Below are positions 9,599 to 18,760 of a DNA stretch of 64,000 bases, piece by piece. The notes under the pieces were generated by a model that ran no database searches, was not told the origin of the DNA, and saw nothing but the letters and a program-made list of their open reading frames with translations. The DNA is taken from NCBI RefSeq assembly GCF_000786655.1, contig NZ_JROM01000041.1, positions 112,897 to 176,896 on the forward strand, in the 5' to 3' direction. Made by a program: the position numbers and the translations under genes. Position 1 is the first letter of the stretch; each line of letters begins with the position of its first letter. Source of the DNA: Kocuria marina. GTDB taxonomy: Bacteria > Actinomycetota > Actinomycetes > Actinomycetales > Micrococcaceae.

Positions 9599-10567
9599 GT
9601 GACGGCTCACAGCTGGCGCGTTCTCGGGGCCACGGGGTTCATCGGTTCCGCCATCACCACTGCCCTGCAGACCCGGAACATCCCGGTCACCCCGGTGGCC
9701 ACCCCCCGACTGGCCTCGCCCGCGACCACGGTGCACCACCTCATCGAGCACGCGCACCGCCTCGAGTCCGTGATCGACTACCTGGCCGATTCCTTCGCCG
9801 GCGCGGACGTGGTGGTCAACGCCGCCGGTCTGGCCGCCCCCGATCAGACACATCAGCAGTCCCTCACCGGGGCCAACGCGCTGCTCCCCGTTCTCGTGGC
9901 GCTCGCCGCCCACCGCACGGGCGTGCGCCGGGTGATCCACATGAGTTCCGCGTCCGTACAGGCGGACGCCCCCGTGCTGGACGAGTCCATCCGCACCGCA
10001 CCGTTCTCCCCCTACTCCTTCTCCAAGGCCCTGGGCGAGTCCGCGCTCTACCGGTTGCGCTCGCAGTGGCGCGAGGAATCCGGCGCTCCGCAGATGAGCG
10101 TCATCCGCGCGACGTCCGTGATGGGCAGCGGGCGGCGCACCACGCGCATGCTCGCGCGGTTCGCGTCCTCGACCCTGAGCTCGGTCGCCGGGGACGGCTC
10201 CGCCCCCACCCCCGTGACCTCCGTGACCGCCCTCGCGCAGTTCACGGTGGCCGTGGGCGAGTTCCCCGAGGTCCTGCCGCCCGTGATCCTGCAGCCGTGG
10301 GAGGGCGCCACGACCGGTTCCGTGCTGCGCGACGCCGGACGCCGCCACCCCCTGCAGCTGCCGTCCTGGGTGTGCCGGGCCGTGATCGCGACCGCGCGCA
10401 CCGCCTCGGCCGCCGCGGGCTATCGCTACGGCGGGCTTATCCGCCGCCTGGAGGTCACGTGGTTCGGTCAGCGCCAGGTCCCCGGGTGGGCCCACGAGAA
10501 CGGTGTGCTCCCCGAGCCCCACGTGCAGGAGGTGCTGCGCCAGGCGCACCTCGCGCTGGGTCGCTGA
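9599..10567 (+). CDS. NAD-dependent sugar epimerase/dehydratase (extended SDR)
   Basis: 322 residues from a GTG start with a strong GGGAGGAG at -10. A Rossmann motif VLGATGFIGSAI opens the protein, and the catalytic YSFSK (Tyr-x3-Lys) is near residue 138 after the SSASV serine segment. It is the only plus-strand gene in the envelope cluster and is read from a 244-bp divergent region shared with the GlfT-like gene. It probably supplies or alters an activated sugar for that glycan. The substrate cannot be told from sequence. Confidence 0.85.
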   Translation: MTAHSWRVLGATGFIGSAITTALQTRNIPVTPVATPRLASPATTVHHLIEHAHRLESVIDYLADSFAGADVVVNAAGLAAPDQTHQQSLTGANALLPVLVALAAHRTGVRRVIHMSSASVQADAPVLDESIRTAPFSPYSFSKALGESALYRLRSQWREESGAPQMSVIRATSVMGSGRRTTRMLARFASSTLSSVAGDGSAPTPVTSVTALAQFTVAVGEFPEVLPPVILQPWEGATTGSVLRDAGRRHPLQLPSWVCRAVIATARTASAAAGYRYGGLIRRLEVTWFGQRQVPGWAHENGVLPEPHVQEVLRQAHLALGR

Positions 10568-10629
10568 GCCGCGCGTTGCGTTCTTCGCAGCGTGGCCGCG
10601 CGTCGCGTTCTTCGCGGCGCGGCCGCGCC
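10568..10629. repeat. 27-bp tandem repeat (2.3 copies) after the epimerase gene
   Basis: Units at 10568-10594 and 10595-10621 differ at three positions, followed by a partial third copy (GCCGCGCC). Each unit contains GCGTTCTTCGC. The array begins right after the TGA of the epimerase gene, so a stop-codon change would read it as added 9-residue units. Confidence 0.75.
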
Positions 10630-10657
10630 CGGTCAAGAGCACTCCCGCGCTGACAGA

Positions 10658-10701
10658 ACGATCCCCGCACCGTACCCGTCATGGGGTGGTGCGGGGATCG
10701 T
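10658..10701. terminator. Bidirectional hairpin between convergent genes
   Basis: A perfect 14-bp inverted repeat (ACGATCCCCGCACC and its complement) with a 16-nt loop, placed between the plus-strand epimerase gene and the minus-strand tsaC-like gene. There is no T-run on either side, so it is a stem-type or Rho-assisted terminator. Confidence 0.7.
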
Positions 10702-10721
10702 CTCGTCGAGGCGTCTGTCGT

Positions 10722-11936
10722 TCAGGCCCCGTGGTTCTCGGTTTCCCCGGCGATGAGCCGCTGTGCCTCCGCCATGCTGAGCGCCCCGGTCCCGTCCCAG
10801 CGCGGCTCGGTGTCCGGTGTGCGTTCCCTGCCCTGGTCCACGAACGGACGGGCCTCCGCGGGGGAACTGCGGACCAGGTCGGTCACGAGGTCCTCGTCCG
10901 CGGGGGTCGAGCCGTCCGCGGGGGTCGCGTCGGCCCCGAAAGGTTCCGGTTCATTCGCTTCGGGGTTCTGGTGCGCGGACTGTGTCGACGCCGCGGTATC
11001 ACGGTCAGTTGTCAGGTCCCGTTCGCGGGCCACAACCGTGGCGTCCTCCGTCACGGGTCCGCCGGTCTCGGGAGAGGCCCCGCTCCCTGGCGCCGTCCCG
11101 CTTGCGGGCACGGTCTCACTCACCGGTCCCGCTCCATTGGCCGACACCGCGTCGCCCGCGGGCGAGCCCTGGGACGACGCCGCGGCGTCGCCGTCCGCAG
11201 GCACCGCACCGGCACCGGCGGCAGCGGTCGCCTCGGGGCTCTCACCGGACGCCGGAGCTGCCGGTTCGGCGCCGCCGTCCACGTTCGGGACGACCTCGTG
11301 CAGCCGCGCCAGCGTGATCGCGCCGTGGCGCAGCACCACGGGCGTCTCCCCCGTGCAGTCCACGATGGTCGAGGCCACGTCCCGGGCGTCGGCGGGGACC
11401 TCATCCGCGGGCCGCGGACCGTCGTCGAGGTAGAGCGCCACGCGGTCCTGCAGCATCTCGCGGGCCTGCTCGGCGGTGCGCGCGGCGGGCATTCCCGTGC
11501 GGTTCGCGGAGGACACGGCCATGGGTCCCACGCGCTCGAGGACCGCGCGGGTCACGGCGTCGTCGGGAACGCGCAGCGCCACCGTCCCGTGGGTCTCCCC
11601 CAGGTCCCAGCCCAGGGTGGGCTGTGCCCAGCAGATGATCGTGAGGGCGCCGGGCCAGAACGCCTGCGCGAGCGCGCGGGCGTCGTCGGAGACCTGGTCC
11701 GCGAGACCGTCGATCACCTCGGGGCGCGCGATCAGCACGGGCGGGGGCATCTCGCGCGTGCGACCCTTGGCGCCCAGCAGTCCCTGGACACCGGGCGCCG
11801 AGAACGCATCGCAACCGATGCCGTAGACGGTGTCCGTGGGCAACACGAGGCATTCGCCGTCCGCGACGACGCCCGCGGCCTCGGTCACGGCCGCTTCGAG
11901 TTCCTGCGGGGTCCCGCAGGATCGGATCTCACTCAC
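10722..11936 (-). CDS. L-threonylcarbamoyladenylate synthase (TsaC/Sua5) with long disordered tail
   Basis: The YrdC-fold domain (residues 1-215) makes threonylcarbamoyl-AMP from Thr, bicarbonate and ATP for tRNA t6A37. Signatures are CLVLPTDTVYGIGCDA, FWPGALTIICWA and PMAVSSANRTGMPA. The protein is 404 residues: after about residue 217 comes a 180-residue tail rich in Ala, Gly, Pro, Ser, Glu and Asp with no recognisable Sua5 domain, ending in a less disordered segment (ALSMAEAQRLIAG). The GTG start at 11936 is favoured because AGGAG lies 6 nt upstream. Its position after prmC is usual in actinobacteria. Confidence 0.9.
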   Translation of the reverse strand: MSEIRSCGTPQELEAAVTEAAGVVADGECLVLPTDTVYGIGCDAFSAPGVQGLLGAKGRTREMPPPVLIARPEVIDGLADQVSDDARALAQAFWPGALTIICWAQPTLGWDLGETHGTVALRVPDDAVTRAVLERVGPMAVSSANRTGMPAARTAEQAREMLQDRVALYLDDGPRPADEVPADARDVASTIVDCTGETPVVLRHGAITLARLHEVVPNVDGGAEPAAPASGESPEATAAAGAGAVPADGDAAASSQGSPAGDAVSANGAGPVSETVPASGTAPGSGASPETGGPVTEDATVVARERDLTTDRDTAASTQSAHQNPEANEPEPFGADATPADGSTPADEDLVTDLVRSSPAEARPFVDQGRERTPDTEPRWDGTGALSMAEAQRLIAGETENHGA

Positions 11937-12057
11937 GAGCAACTCCTCTGCTGACGTGTTTCGTGTTCTTCCCGTGCTCCGCGCACCCGGCCGTCCCGTC
12001 CCTGGTGCGTCTCTCGACGCGTTTCCCTGAACGACGGCGCTGGGGTGCGCCGGTGTC

Positions 12058-12924
12058 TCAGCCCCCCGGCCCCGGCAGCGTGGCGGTCGTGGCCCGCGGG
12101 CGGTCGGTCAGGTCGTGGTGCATACGGATGTCCCGGAACCCCCGGTCCCAGAGAGCGCGGGCGACGGCCGCGACCTGGGACTCGGCGTGTTCCATGACGA
12201 ACGAACCGCCCGGACGCAGGATCCGCACGGCGGTGTCCATCGCGGCACACGGGAACGTCATCCCGGTCTCGTCCCCGCCGTACAGCGCCGTGGGCGGATC
12301 GTAGTCGCGCACCTCGGGATCCTCCGGAATCTCACCGTCCGGGACGTAGGGCGGGTTGGTCACGACCACGCAGAACCGCCCCGCCGACTCGACCGTGACG
12401 TCGCGGTAGTCGGCCTCGAGCAAGCGCACGCGGGAGCCCGCCAGATTGCGCCGGGTCCATTCCAGCGCGGCCGGTTCGCGTTCCACGGCGGTGACCCGAC
12501 TCGCGGGATCCTCGCTCGCGACGGCCAGGGCGATCGCGCCGCTGCCCGTCCCGAGGTCGATGACCCCCGGGTGGGTCTCGCCGGCCTCGCGCCATACCCG
12601 CACAAGGTCCAAGGTCAATTGGACGAGCAGTTCGGTCTCCGGGCGGGGGACGAAGACCCCGGGACCCACCGCGAGCTCGAGCTGGCGGAACGGGGCCGTG
12701 CCCGTGATGTGTTGCAGGGGCTCACGCCGCGCGCGGCGTTCCACGAGGTCGCGGTACCCGTCCGGTTCCGGCGCGCCCAGGATGGCCCGCGCCTCGGTGT
12801 CACCGCGGCCCAGGCCCAGCGTGTGGGCGGCGAGCAACACGGCGTCGGCGTCCGGGGAGGCCACGCCCGCGCGGAGAAGCCGGGACCGGCCCCACGCGAT
12901 CGCCTGGGCGAGAGTCGCGGCCAC
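12058..12924 (-). CDS. prmC: Release factor glutamine methyltransferase
   Basis: Methylates the Gln of the GGQ motif in RF1 and RF2 using S-adenosylmethionine. The 288-residue protein has an N-terminal helical domain, the SAM-binding VIDLGTGSGAIALAVA near residue 120, and the catalytic NPPYVPDGEIP near 190. The start is GTG at 12924, 6 bp after the prfA stop, so the enzyme is encoded beside its substrate RF1; RF2 (prfB) lies 40 kb away in the same window. Confidence 0.96.
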   Translation of the reverse strand: MAATLAQAIAWGRSRLLRAGVASPDADAVLLAAHTLGLGRGDTEARAILGAPEPDGYRDLVERRARREPLQHITGTAPFRQLELAVGPGVFVPRPETELLVQLTLDLVRVWREAGETHPGVIDLGTGSGAIALAVASEDPASRVTAVEREPAALEWTRRNLAGSRVRLLEADYRDVTVESAGRFCVVVTNPPYVPDGEIPEDPEVRDYDPPTALYGGDETGMTFPCAAMDTAVRILRPGGSFVMEHAESQVAAVARALWDRGFRDIRMHHDLTDRPRATTATLPGPGG

Positions 12925-12930
12925 GGAGAA

Positions 12931-14037
12931 TTACTTCCCGCCCGTGGACCCGTGCTGTGCGGAGTCCTGACCCAGTTGTTCCAACCGGTGCTTCTCGTCC
13001 AGTTCCACGGCGGAGGCGATCACGGGTTCTAGCGCGCCGTCCAGGACGTGGTCCAGGTTGTAGGCCTTGTACCCCGTGCGGTGGTCCGCGATGCGGTTCT
13101 CGGGGAAGTTGTAGGTGCGGATGCGTTCCGAACGGTCTACGGTGCGCACCTGCGACTTACGGGCCGCGGCGTTCTCGGCGTCGATCTGTTCCTGCTGGTG
13201 CGCGAGCAACCGGGCGCGCAACACGCGCATGGCCGCCTCACGGTTCTGCAGCTGGGATTTCTCGTTCTGCATGGACACCACGATGCCCGTGGGGACGTGC
13301 GTGATCCGTACCGCGGAGTCCGTGGTGTTCACGGACTGCCCACCCGGACCCGAGGACCGGTAGACGTCGATCTTCAGGTCGTTCTGGTTGATGTCGATCT
13401 CGTCCGGCTCGTCCACCTCGGGGAATACCAGCACCCCCGCGGCGGACGTGTGCACGCGCCCCTGGGACTCGGTCACGGGCACCCGCTGCACGCGGTGCAC
13501 CCCGCCCTCGTACTTGAACCGGGCCCACGCGCCCTCGGCCGGATCGGAGGAGGACCCCTTGACCGCGAGCTGGACGTCCTTGTACCCACCCAGTTCGGTG
13601 GGGGTGGACGAGAGGATCTCGGTCTTGAGACCGGACTGTTCGGCGAAGCGCATGTACATGCGCAGCAGGTCCCCGGCGAACAGGGCGGATTCGTCCCCGC
13701 CCTCGCCCGCCTTGACCTCGAGGATCACGTTGCGGCCGTCGTCCGGGTCCCGGGGGATGAGCTTGCGGCGCAGTTCCTCGCGCGCCACGACGAGCTCGTC
13801 CTCGAGGGGCTTGACCTCCGCGGCGAGTTCGGGATCCATGCTCCCGAGCTCGCGCGCGGCGTCCAAGTCCTCGGAGAGGCGTTCCACCCGGCGATGCGCC
13901 TCGACGATGCCGTTGAGTTCGGAGTAGCGCCGACCCAGTTTCCTGGCCTTGCCCGCGTCCGCGTGGACGGCGGGATCCGCCAGGGCGCGCTGGAGCTCGG
14001 CGTGCTCATCCAGCAGCGGCTGAACGGGGTCGGACAT
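12931..14037 (-). CDS. prfA: Peptide chain release factor 1
   Basis: Recognises UAA and UAG and triggers peptide release. 368 residues, normal length. The codon-recognition loop [12 protein letters not shown] (PxT type, RF1) is near residue 190, and the catalytic GGQ in [17 protein letters not shown] is near 230. It is transcribed after rho and before prmC. rpmE (L31), which in many actinobacteria sits between rho and prfA, is absent here; only a 48-bp gap remains. Confidence 0.97.
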   Translation of the reverse strand: MSDPVQPLLDEHAELQRALADPAVHADAGKARKLGRRYSELNGIVEAHRRVERLSEDLDAARELGSMDPELAAEVKPLEDELVVAREELRRKLIPRDPDDGRNVILEVKAGEGGDESALFAGDLLRMYMRFAEQSGLKTEILSSTPTELGGYKDVQLAVKGSSSDPAEGAWARFKYEGGVHRVQRVPVTESQGRVHTSAAGVLVFPEVDEPDEIDINQNDLKIDVYRSSGPGGQSVNTTDSAVRITHVPTGIVVSMQNEKSQLQNREAAMRVLRARLLAHQQEQIDAENAAARKSQVRTVDRSERIRTYNFPENRIADHRTGYKAYNLDHVLDGALEPVIASAVELDEKHRLEQLGQDSAQHGSTGGK

Positions 14038-14085
14038 GCGGTGCTCTCCTGGGATCGACGGGTGGAACGCGGTGCTCGCGGGTTC

Positions 14086-16260
14086 CTAGTGACCGGCCAG
14101 CGTGGTCTTCTGGACCTGCAGCAGGAACTCGGTGTTGGACTGGGTGTCCCGCAGCTTGCTCGTGAGCAGCTCCAGGGCCTGCTGCTGTTCCAGACCGGAG
14201 AGCACGCGGCGCAGGCGCCACATGATCTTGATCTCGTCCGCGGACAGCAGGTTCTCCTCGCGGCGGGTGCCGGAGGAATTGACGTCCACGGCCGGGAAGA
14301 TCCGCCGGTCCGCGAGCTGACGGGACAGGCGCAGTTCCATGTTGCCCGTGCCCTTGAACTCCTCGAAGATGACCTCGTCCATCTTGGACCCGGTCTCCAC
14401 GAGCGCGGTCGCGAGGATGGTCAGCGAGCCGCCGTTCTCGATGTTGCGCGCGGCGCCGAAGAACTTCTTGGGCGGGTACAGCGCGGCGGAGTCCACACCA
14501 CCGGAGAGGATGCGGCCGGACGCCGGTGCCGAGAGGTTGTACGCGCGGCCCAGGCGGGTCATGGAGTCCAGCAGGACCACCACGTCCATACCCATTTCCA
14601 CCAGGCGCTTGGCCCGCTCGATCGCGAGCTCCGCGACCGTGGTGTGATCGTCCGCGGGCCGGTCGAAGGTCGAGGCGATGACCTCACCCTTGACCGTGCG
14701 CTGCATGTCCGTGACCTCTTCAGGGCGCTCGTCCACGAGCACCATCATGAGGTGGACCTCGGGGTTGTTGGTCGTGATCGCGTTCGCGATCGACTGCAGC
14801 ATGAGCGTCTTACCGGCCTTGGGCGGGGAGACGATCAGACCGCGCTGGCCCTTGCCGATCGGGGCCACGAGATCCACCACGCGGGGACCGATCTTCTTGG
14901 GCTCGGTCTCCAGGCGCAGCCGCTCCTGGGGGTACAGCGGGACGAGCTTGTTGAACTCGACCCGGTCCTTGTTCTCCTCGGGCTTGCGGCCGTTGACCGT
15001 GGTCAGCTGCACGAGCGCGGAGAACTTCTGGCGCGAGTTGTTGTGTTGTTCGCCCTCGCGGGGAGCACGGATGGCACCCACGATCGCGTCGCCCTTGCGC
15101 AGGTTGTTCTTCTTGACCTGGGACAGGCTCACGTACACGTCCGACGGGCCGGGCAGGTAGCCCGAGGTGCGCACGAACGCGTAGTTGTCGAGCACGTCCA
15201 GGATGCCCGCCACGGGCAGCAGGACGTCGTCCTCGGTGATCTCGACGTCGTCCACGTCCGGACCGTTGTGCCGGTTGCGACGGTTGCGCCGTTCGTTGCG
15301 GTCGTTGCGATCATTCCGATCGTTGCGATCGTTACGATTGCGGTTGCGCCGGTTGCGGCGGGAGTTGCCCTCACCGTCGTTGTTGCGATCGTTGGTGTTG
15401 CGGTTGCGCCGGTCGTTGCGGTTCTGGTTGTCCTGACCGCCGTCCTTGGCGTCACCGGAATCGTTGGACCCGCCCTGGCCCTTGGAGTCACGGCGGTTGT
15501 CCCGGTCCTGACCGTTGTCCTTGGAATCCTTCTGGTGGTTGCCGTGGCGGGAACCGTCCGACTGACCCTGCTTGTTCTCGCGCCTGTTCTCGTCCTGGGA
15601 CGAGCCGTTCTGCTCGTTCTCCGCCGACTTCTCGTTGCGGCGACCGCGCTGGTTGCGCTGACCGCGCCCGGACTCGTTGCCGGAGTCGTCCGAGCCCTGG
15701 GCGGAGTCCTCACCGGACTCGTCCCGGCCCTTCTCCGCCTGGTCCTTGTCCCGCTGGTCCTTCTCCTGCTGGTTCTGGGCGGAACGGTCCTGAGCCGAAC
15801 GGTCCTGGCCGGAGCGCCCGTGCTCACCGGTGCCGCTGGCCGTGGCGCGCCGGGAACGGCGCGAACCGCTCTGCCGCGGGACGTTCTGTTCGCCGTTCTC
15901 GCCCTCCGAGCCCTCCTGGGACTTCGAGGAGGAGTCCGACGACGCCGCGTCCGCGGACGCGGCGGCCGGAGCGTCGTCGGCGGAGGACGACTGCGGAGCG
16001 TCGGAGGAGTGGCGCTGGGAGGCCTTGCGAGCGGTCTGCTCGATCTTGGCCTCCACGGCTTTGTCGCGCTCGGCGACGGCGCCCCCGCGCTGGTGGGCCT
16101 CGATGGCCTCGACCAGCAAGGACTTGCGCATGCGACGCGCGCCGGTAATGCCCAACTGTGCCGCGAGGGCCTGCAGCTGCGCGAGTTTGAGCCCGGACAG
16201 ACCGGTGCTCTGGGCGTTCGAGGTGTCCGTTCCCTGTTCGGGGGCGGTGGTTTCTGTCAC
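14086..16260 (-). CDS. rho: Transcription termination factor Rho with large low-complexity insert
   Basis: Hexameric RNA-dependent ATPase. 724 residues against 419 in E. coli. An N-terminal helical motif (LKLAQLQALAAQLGI, about 23-55) is followed by a hydrophilic region (about 85-330) almost free of hydrophobic residues and rich in Asn, Arg, Asp, Gln, Gly and Ser. The RNA-binding cold-shock domain (VLDNYAFVRTSGYLPG) and the ATPase (GLIVSPPKAGKT near 475) follow, with a normal C-terminus. The GTG start at 16260 has AGAAGGAAG upstream. Such inserts are known in actinobacterial Rho and aid termination on structured GC-rich RNA. Confidence 0.97.
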   Translation of the reverse strand: MTETTAPEQGTDTSNAQSTGLSGLKLAQLQALAAQLGITGARRMRKSLLVEAIEAHQRGGAVAERDKAVEAKIEQTARKASQRHSSDAPQSSSADDAPAAASADAASSDSSSKSQEGSEGENGEQNVPRQSGSRRSRRATASGTGEHGRSGQDRSAQDRSAQNQQEKDQRDKDQAEKGRDESGEDSAQGSDDSGNESGRGQRNQRGRRNEKSAENEQNGSSQDENRRENKQGQSDGSRHGNHQKDSKDNGQDRDNRRDSKGQGGSNDSGDAKDGGQDNQNRNDRRNRNTNDRNNDGEGNSRRNRRNRNRNDRNDRNDRNDRNERRNRRNRHNGPDVDDVEITEDDVLLPVAGILDVLDNYAFVRTSGYLPGPSDVYVSLSQVKKNNLRKGDAIVGAIRAPREGEQHNNSRQKFSALVQLTTVNGRKPEENKDRVEFNKLVPLYPQERLRLETEPKKIGPRVVDLVAPIGKGQRGLIVSPPKAGKTLMLQSIANAITTNNPEVHLMMVLVDERPEEVTDMQRTVKGEVIASTFDRPADDHTTVAELAIERAKRLVEMGMDVVVLLDSMTRLGRAYNLSAPASGRILSGGVDSAALYPPKKFFGAARNIENGGSLTILATALVETGSKMDEVIFEEFKGTGNMELRLSRQLADRRIFPAVDVNSSGTRREENLLSADEIKIMWRLRRVLSGLEQQQALELLTSKLRDTQSNTEFLLQVQKTTLAGH
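15295..15339 (-). repeat. Nine-bp tandem repeats encoding Arg-Asn-Asp units in rho
   Basis: Five near-identical 9-bp units (GTTGCGATC type on the plus strand) encode successive RND/RNE triplets in the basic end of the Rho insert. The stretch is a candidate for slippage, and each unit keeps the frame. Confidence 0.7.
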
Positions 16261-16551
16261 GAAGCTTCCTTCTGACTCGATGGGGGTTGCGGCACTCAGA
16301 TCGCCAGCAACCCGACGATGATGGTGTGGGCCACCCGCGGCGGGCCACGAAAGTACGCGCCGGAGGCGCGCGTCATCAGCAATGAAGTCCCCCGAATCTC
16401 CCGCGGAGCCGGGACGCCACATCACAGAGGTGGCTGGTCTACGCGGAAGAGGATCGCAGAGAGGCGACGCGGTCGAACACCTGCGTTGAGGAACTGCGCA
16501 CGGGGCTCGGCTGCGGGGCTGCACTGTCCGGCACGGACGCGAACCCGGGGC

Positions 16552-17592
16552 CTATTGCGTGGATACGCTCACTTTAGCACCCTCTTCGGGCACCCGCAGG
16601 ACATGGACACGCCACGTCACCGTGCGCCCCTGGTACTCGTGCGCCGACGACGCCGCGTCCGCCGCGATCTCCTCGATCGCCGCGGCCACGCGCTGCGCGT
16701 GCTCCGCGCCGTTCGCGAGCGTGAGCACGGTGGGGCCCGCTCCCGAGATCAGGGCGGCGTGACCGAGGTCGCGCAAACGCGTCATGAGCTCGAAGCTCGG
16801 TGCCATGGCCTGCGCGCGGCAGGGCTGGTGCAGCAGGTCGAACGTCGCGGGGACGAGCAGCTCGGGCCGTTCGCCCAGGGCCGCAACCAGAAGAGCCGCG
16901 CGGCCGGCGTTCACGGCCGCCGTGCGATGCGCGACCGTCTCCGGCAGCAGTCCGCGGGCCACCGACGTGGCGACCTCGAAGTCGGGCACCGCGACCACGG
17001 GGACCACGTCCGGGTGCACGCGCACGGGCACGCTGTGGAAACGGCCTTCGTCCTCGTACGAGATCGTCAGGCCGCCCAACAGGGTGGGGGCCACGTTGTC
17101 CGGGTGCCCTTCCATGTGGGAGCACACCTGCAGCACCGCATCCGGTGACAGCCGGTGGGGTTCGGGGAGCAACGCGTTGGCCGCGAGGACACCGGCGACC
17201 ACGGCGGACGCCGAGGAACCCATGCCCCGGCCGTGCGGGATCACGTTGTGGGCGCGCAACCGCAGCGGGGGCAGCTCACCGGCCCCGGCGGCGTCGAACG
17301 CGGCCTGCATGGCACGGATGACCAGGTGCTCGGGACCGCGCGGCACTCCCGCCGCACCCTCCCCCGAGAGGTCGAACTCGAGCCCGCGTTCGATGCGCGT
17401 GAGCGTCACGGTGTCGTAGTGGCCCAGCGCGAGACCGAGCGAGTCGAAGCCCGGGCCCACGTTGCCCGTGGAACCGGGGACCCGCACACTCACGGTGGTG
17501 CCCACCGGGGCGGCACCCGGTGCGCCCTCGGCACCCTGCGCGTCGGTGCGGGCGGCGTGCAACTGTGCGTCACTCACGGCGGGACCGATCAT
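16552..17592 (-). CDS. thrB: Homoserine kinase
   Basis: Phosphorylates homoserine for threonine synthesis. GHMP-kinase family: [19 protein letters not shown] near the start, and the ATP-binding [16 protein letters not shown] around residue 118-133. 346 residues, slightly long because of a 30-residue N-terminal leader. The ATG at 17592 overlaps the thrC stop (ATGA). Last gene of the argS-lysA-hom-thrC-thrB run; 291 bp then separate it from rho, with no strong terminator seen. Confidence 0.95.
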   Translation of the reverse strand: MIGPAVSDAQLHAARTDAQGAEGAPGAAPVGTTVSVRVPGSTGNVGPGFDSLGLALGHYDTVTLTRIERGLEFDLSGEGAAGVPRGPEHLVIRAMQAAFDAAGAGELPPLRLRAHNVIPHGRGMGSSASAVVAGVLAANALLPEPHRLSPDAVLQVCSHMEGHPDNVAPTLLGGLTISYEDEGRFHSVPVRVHPDVVPVVAVPDFEVATSVARGLLPETVAHRTAAVNAGRAALLVAALGERPELLVPATFDLLHQPCRAQAMAPSFELMTRLRDLGHAALISGAGPTVLTLANGAEHAQRVAAAIEEIAADAASSAHEYQGRTVTWRVHVLRVPEEGAKVSVSTQ

Positions 17593-18698
17593 TCCAGACC
17601 GAGGGCCGCGGCCACGGAGACCACGTCGAAGGCCACGCGCTTGGGCTCGGCCGCCGTGGGGTCCTCGGCCTCGGCACCCTTGATCGCCCACTGGGGGTCC
17701 TTCAGGCCGTGGCCCGTGACGGTCACGACGATCGTCGCATCGGAGGGAACCTCCCCGGCCCGGGCCTTCTTGAGCAGACCCGCCACGCCGGACGCGGAAC
17801 CCGGCTCCACGAACACGCCCTCGCGGGAGGAGAGCCAGCGGTGGGCCTCGAGGATCTCGTCGTCGCTCACGGAGTCGATGAGCCCGCCGGACTCGTCGCG
17901 CGCGGCGATGGCCGTGTCCCAGGACGCGGGGTTGCCGATCCGGATCGCGGTCGCGATGGTCTCCGGTTCCGTCACGGGGTGCCCCAGCACGAGCGGTGCG
18001 GCACCCTCCGCCTGGAAGCCCCACATGGCGGGCGTGCGGGTGGAGACCGCGGGCAGGGTCTCACCCGAGGTCGCCGGGGTCTCCTGCGCGTACTCGCGGT
18101 AGCCCTTCCAGTACGCCGTGATGTTCCCGGCGTTGCCCACGGGCAGCACGTGGATGTCCGGGGCGTCGCCCAGGGTGTCCACGACCTCGAAGGCCGCGGT
18201 CTTCTGACCCTCGATCCGGTACGGGTTCACGGAGTTGACCAGGAACACCGGGTAGGACTCGGAGAGCTTGCGCGCGACCTCCAGGCAGTTGTCGAAGTTG
18301 CCGTCGATCTGGATGATGTCCGCGCCGTGGGCCACGGCCTGGGACATCTTGCCCATGGAGATCTTGCCCTCCGGCACGAGCACCGCGCTGCGCATCCCGG
18401 CCTGCTTGGCGTACGCCGCCGCGGACGCGGACGTGTTGCCGGTGGACGCGCACACCACGGCCTTGGCCCCGGACTCCTTGGCCTTGGTGATGGCCATGGT
18501 CATCCCGCGGTCCTTGAACGAACCGGTGGGGTTCATGCCCTCGAACTTGAGCCACACCGTGGAGCCCGTGAGCTCGGACAGCGCCCGCGCCCGGATCAGA
18601 GGGGTGCCACCCTCTCCCATGGTGATGACCTCGGTCTGCTTGGTGACCGGCAACCGGTCCTTGTACTCGTTGATGACGCCCTGCCAGACGTGTGCCAT
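17589..18698 (-). CDS. thrC: Threonine synthase
   Basis: PLP enzyme converting O-phosphohomoserine to threonine. 369 residues, the short bacterial form. The PLP lysine is in [19 protein letters not shown] near residue 60; the phosphate-binding glycine loop is [16 protein letters not shown]. It lies 62 bp downstream of hom and is coupled to thrB by ATGA. Identification is secure. Confidence 0.96.
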   Translation of the reverse strand: MAHVWQGVINEYKDRLPVTKQTEVITMGEGGTPLIRARALSELTGSTVWLKFEGMNPTGSFKDRGMTMAITKAKESGAKAVVCASTGNTSASAAAYAKQAGMRSAVLVPEGKISMGKMSQAVAHGADIIQIDGNFDNCLEVARKLSESYPVFLVNSVNPYRIEGQKTAAFEVVDTLGDAPDIHVLPVGNAGNITAYWKGYREYAQETPATSGETLPAVSTRTPAMWGFQAEGAAPLVLGHPVTEPETIATAIRIGNPASWDTAIAARDESGGLIDSVSDDEILEAHRWLSSREGVFVEPGSASGVAGLLKKARAGEVPSDATIVVTVTGHGLKDPQWAIKGAEAEDPTAAEPKRVAFDVVSVAAALGLE

Positions 18699-18760
18699 GC
18701 CGCGTGCTCCTCGGTTCGACTCGTGGCCCCGCGCCGCGTGGTGCGCGGGGCGCTCAAGAA

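Noticed and set aside
15295..15339. Nine-bp repeats as a possible CRISPR
   Set aside because: Units are contiguous with no spacers and lie in the rho frame encoding Arg-Asn-Asp.
13048..16275. Plus-strand ORF of 1075 codons opposite prfA and rho
   Set aside because: It is antisense to two clear genes; in 70% GC DNA such long opposite-strand ORFs are common. It has no RBS and no known domain.
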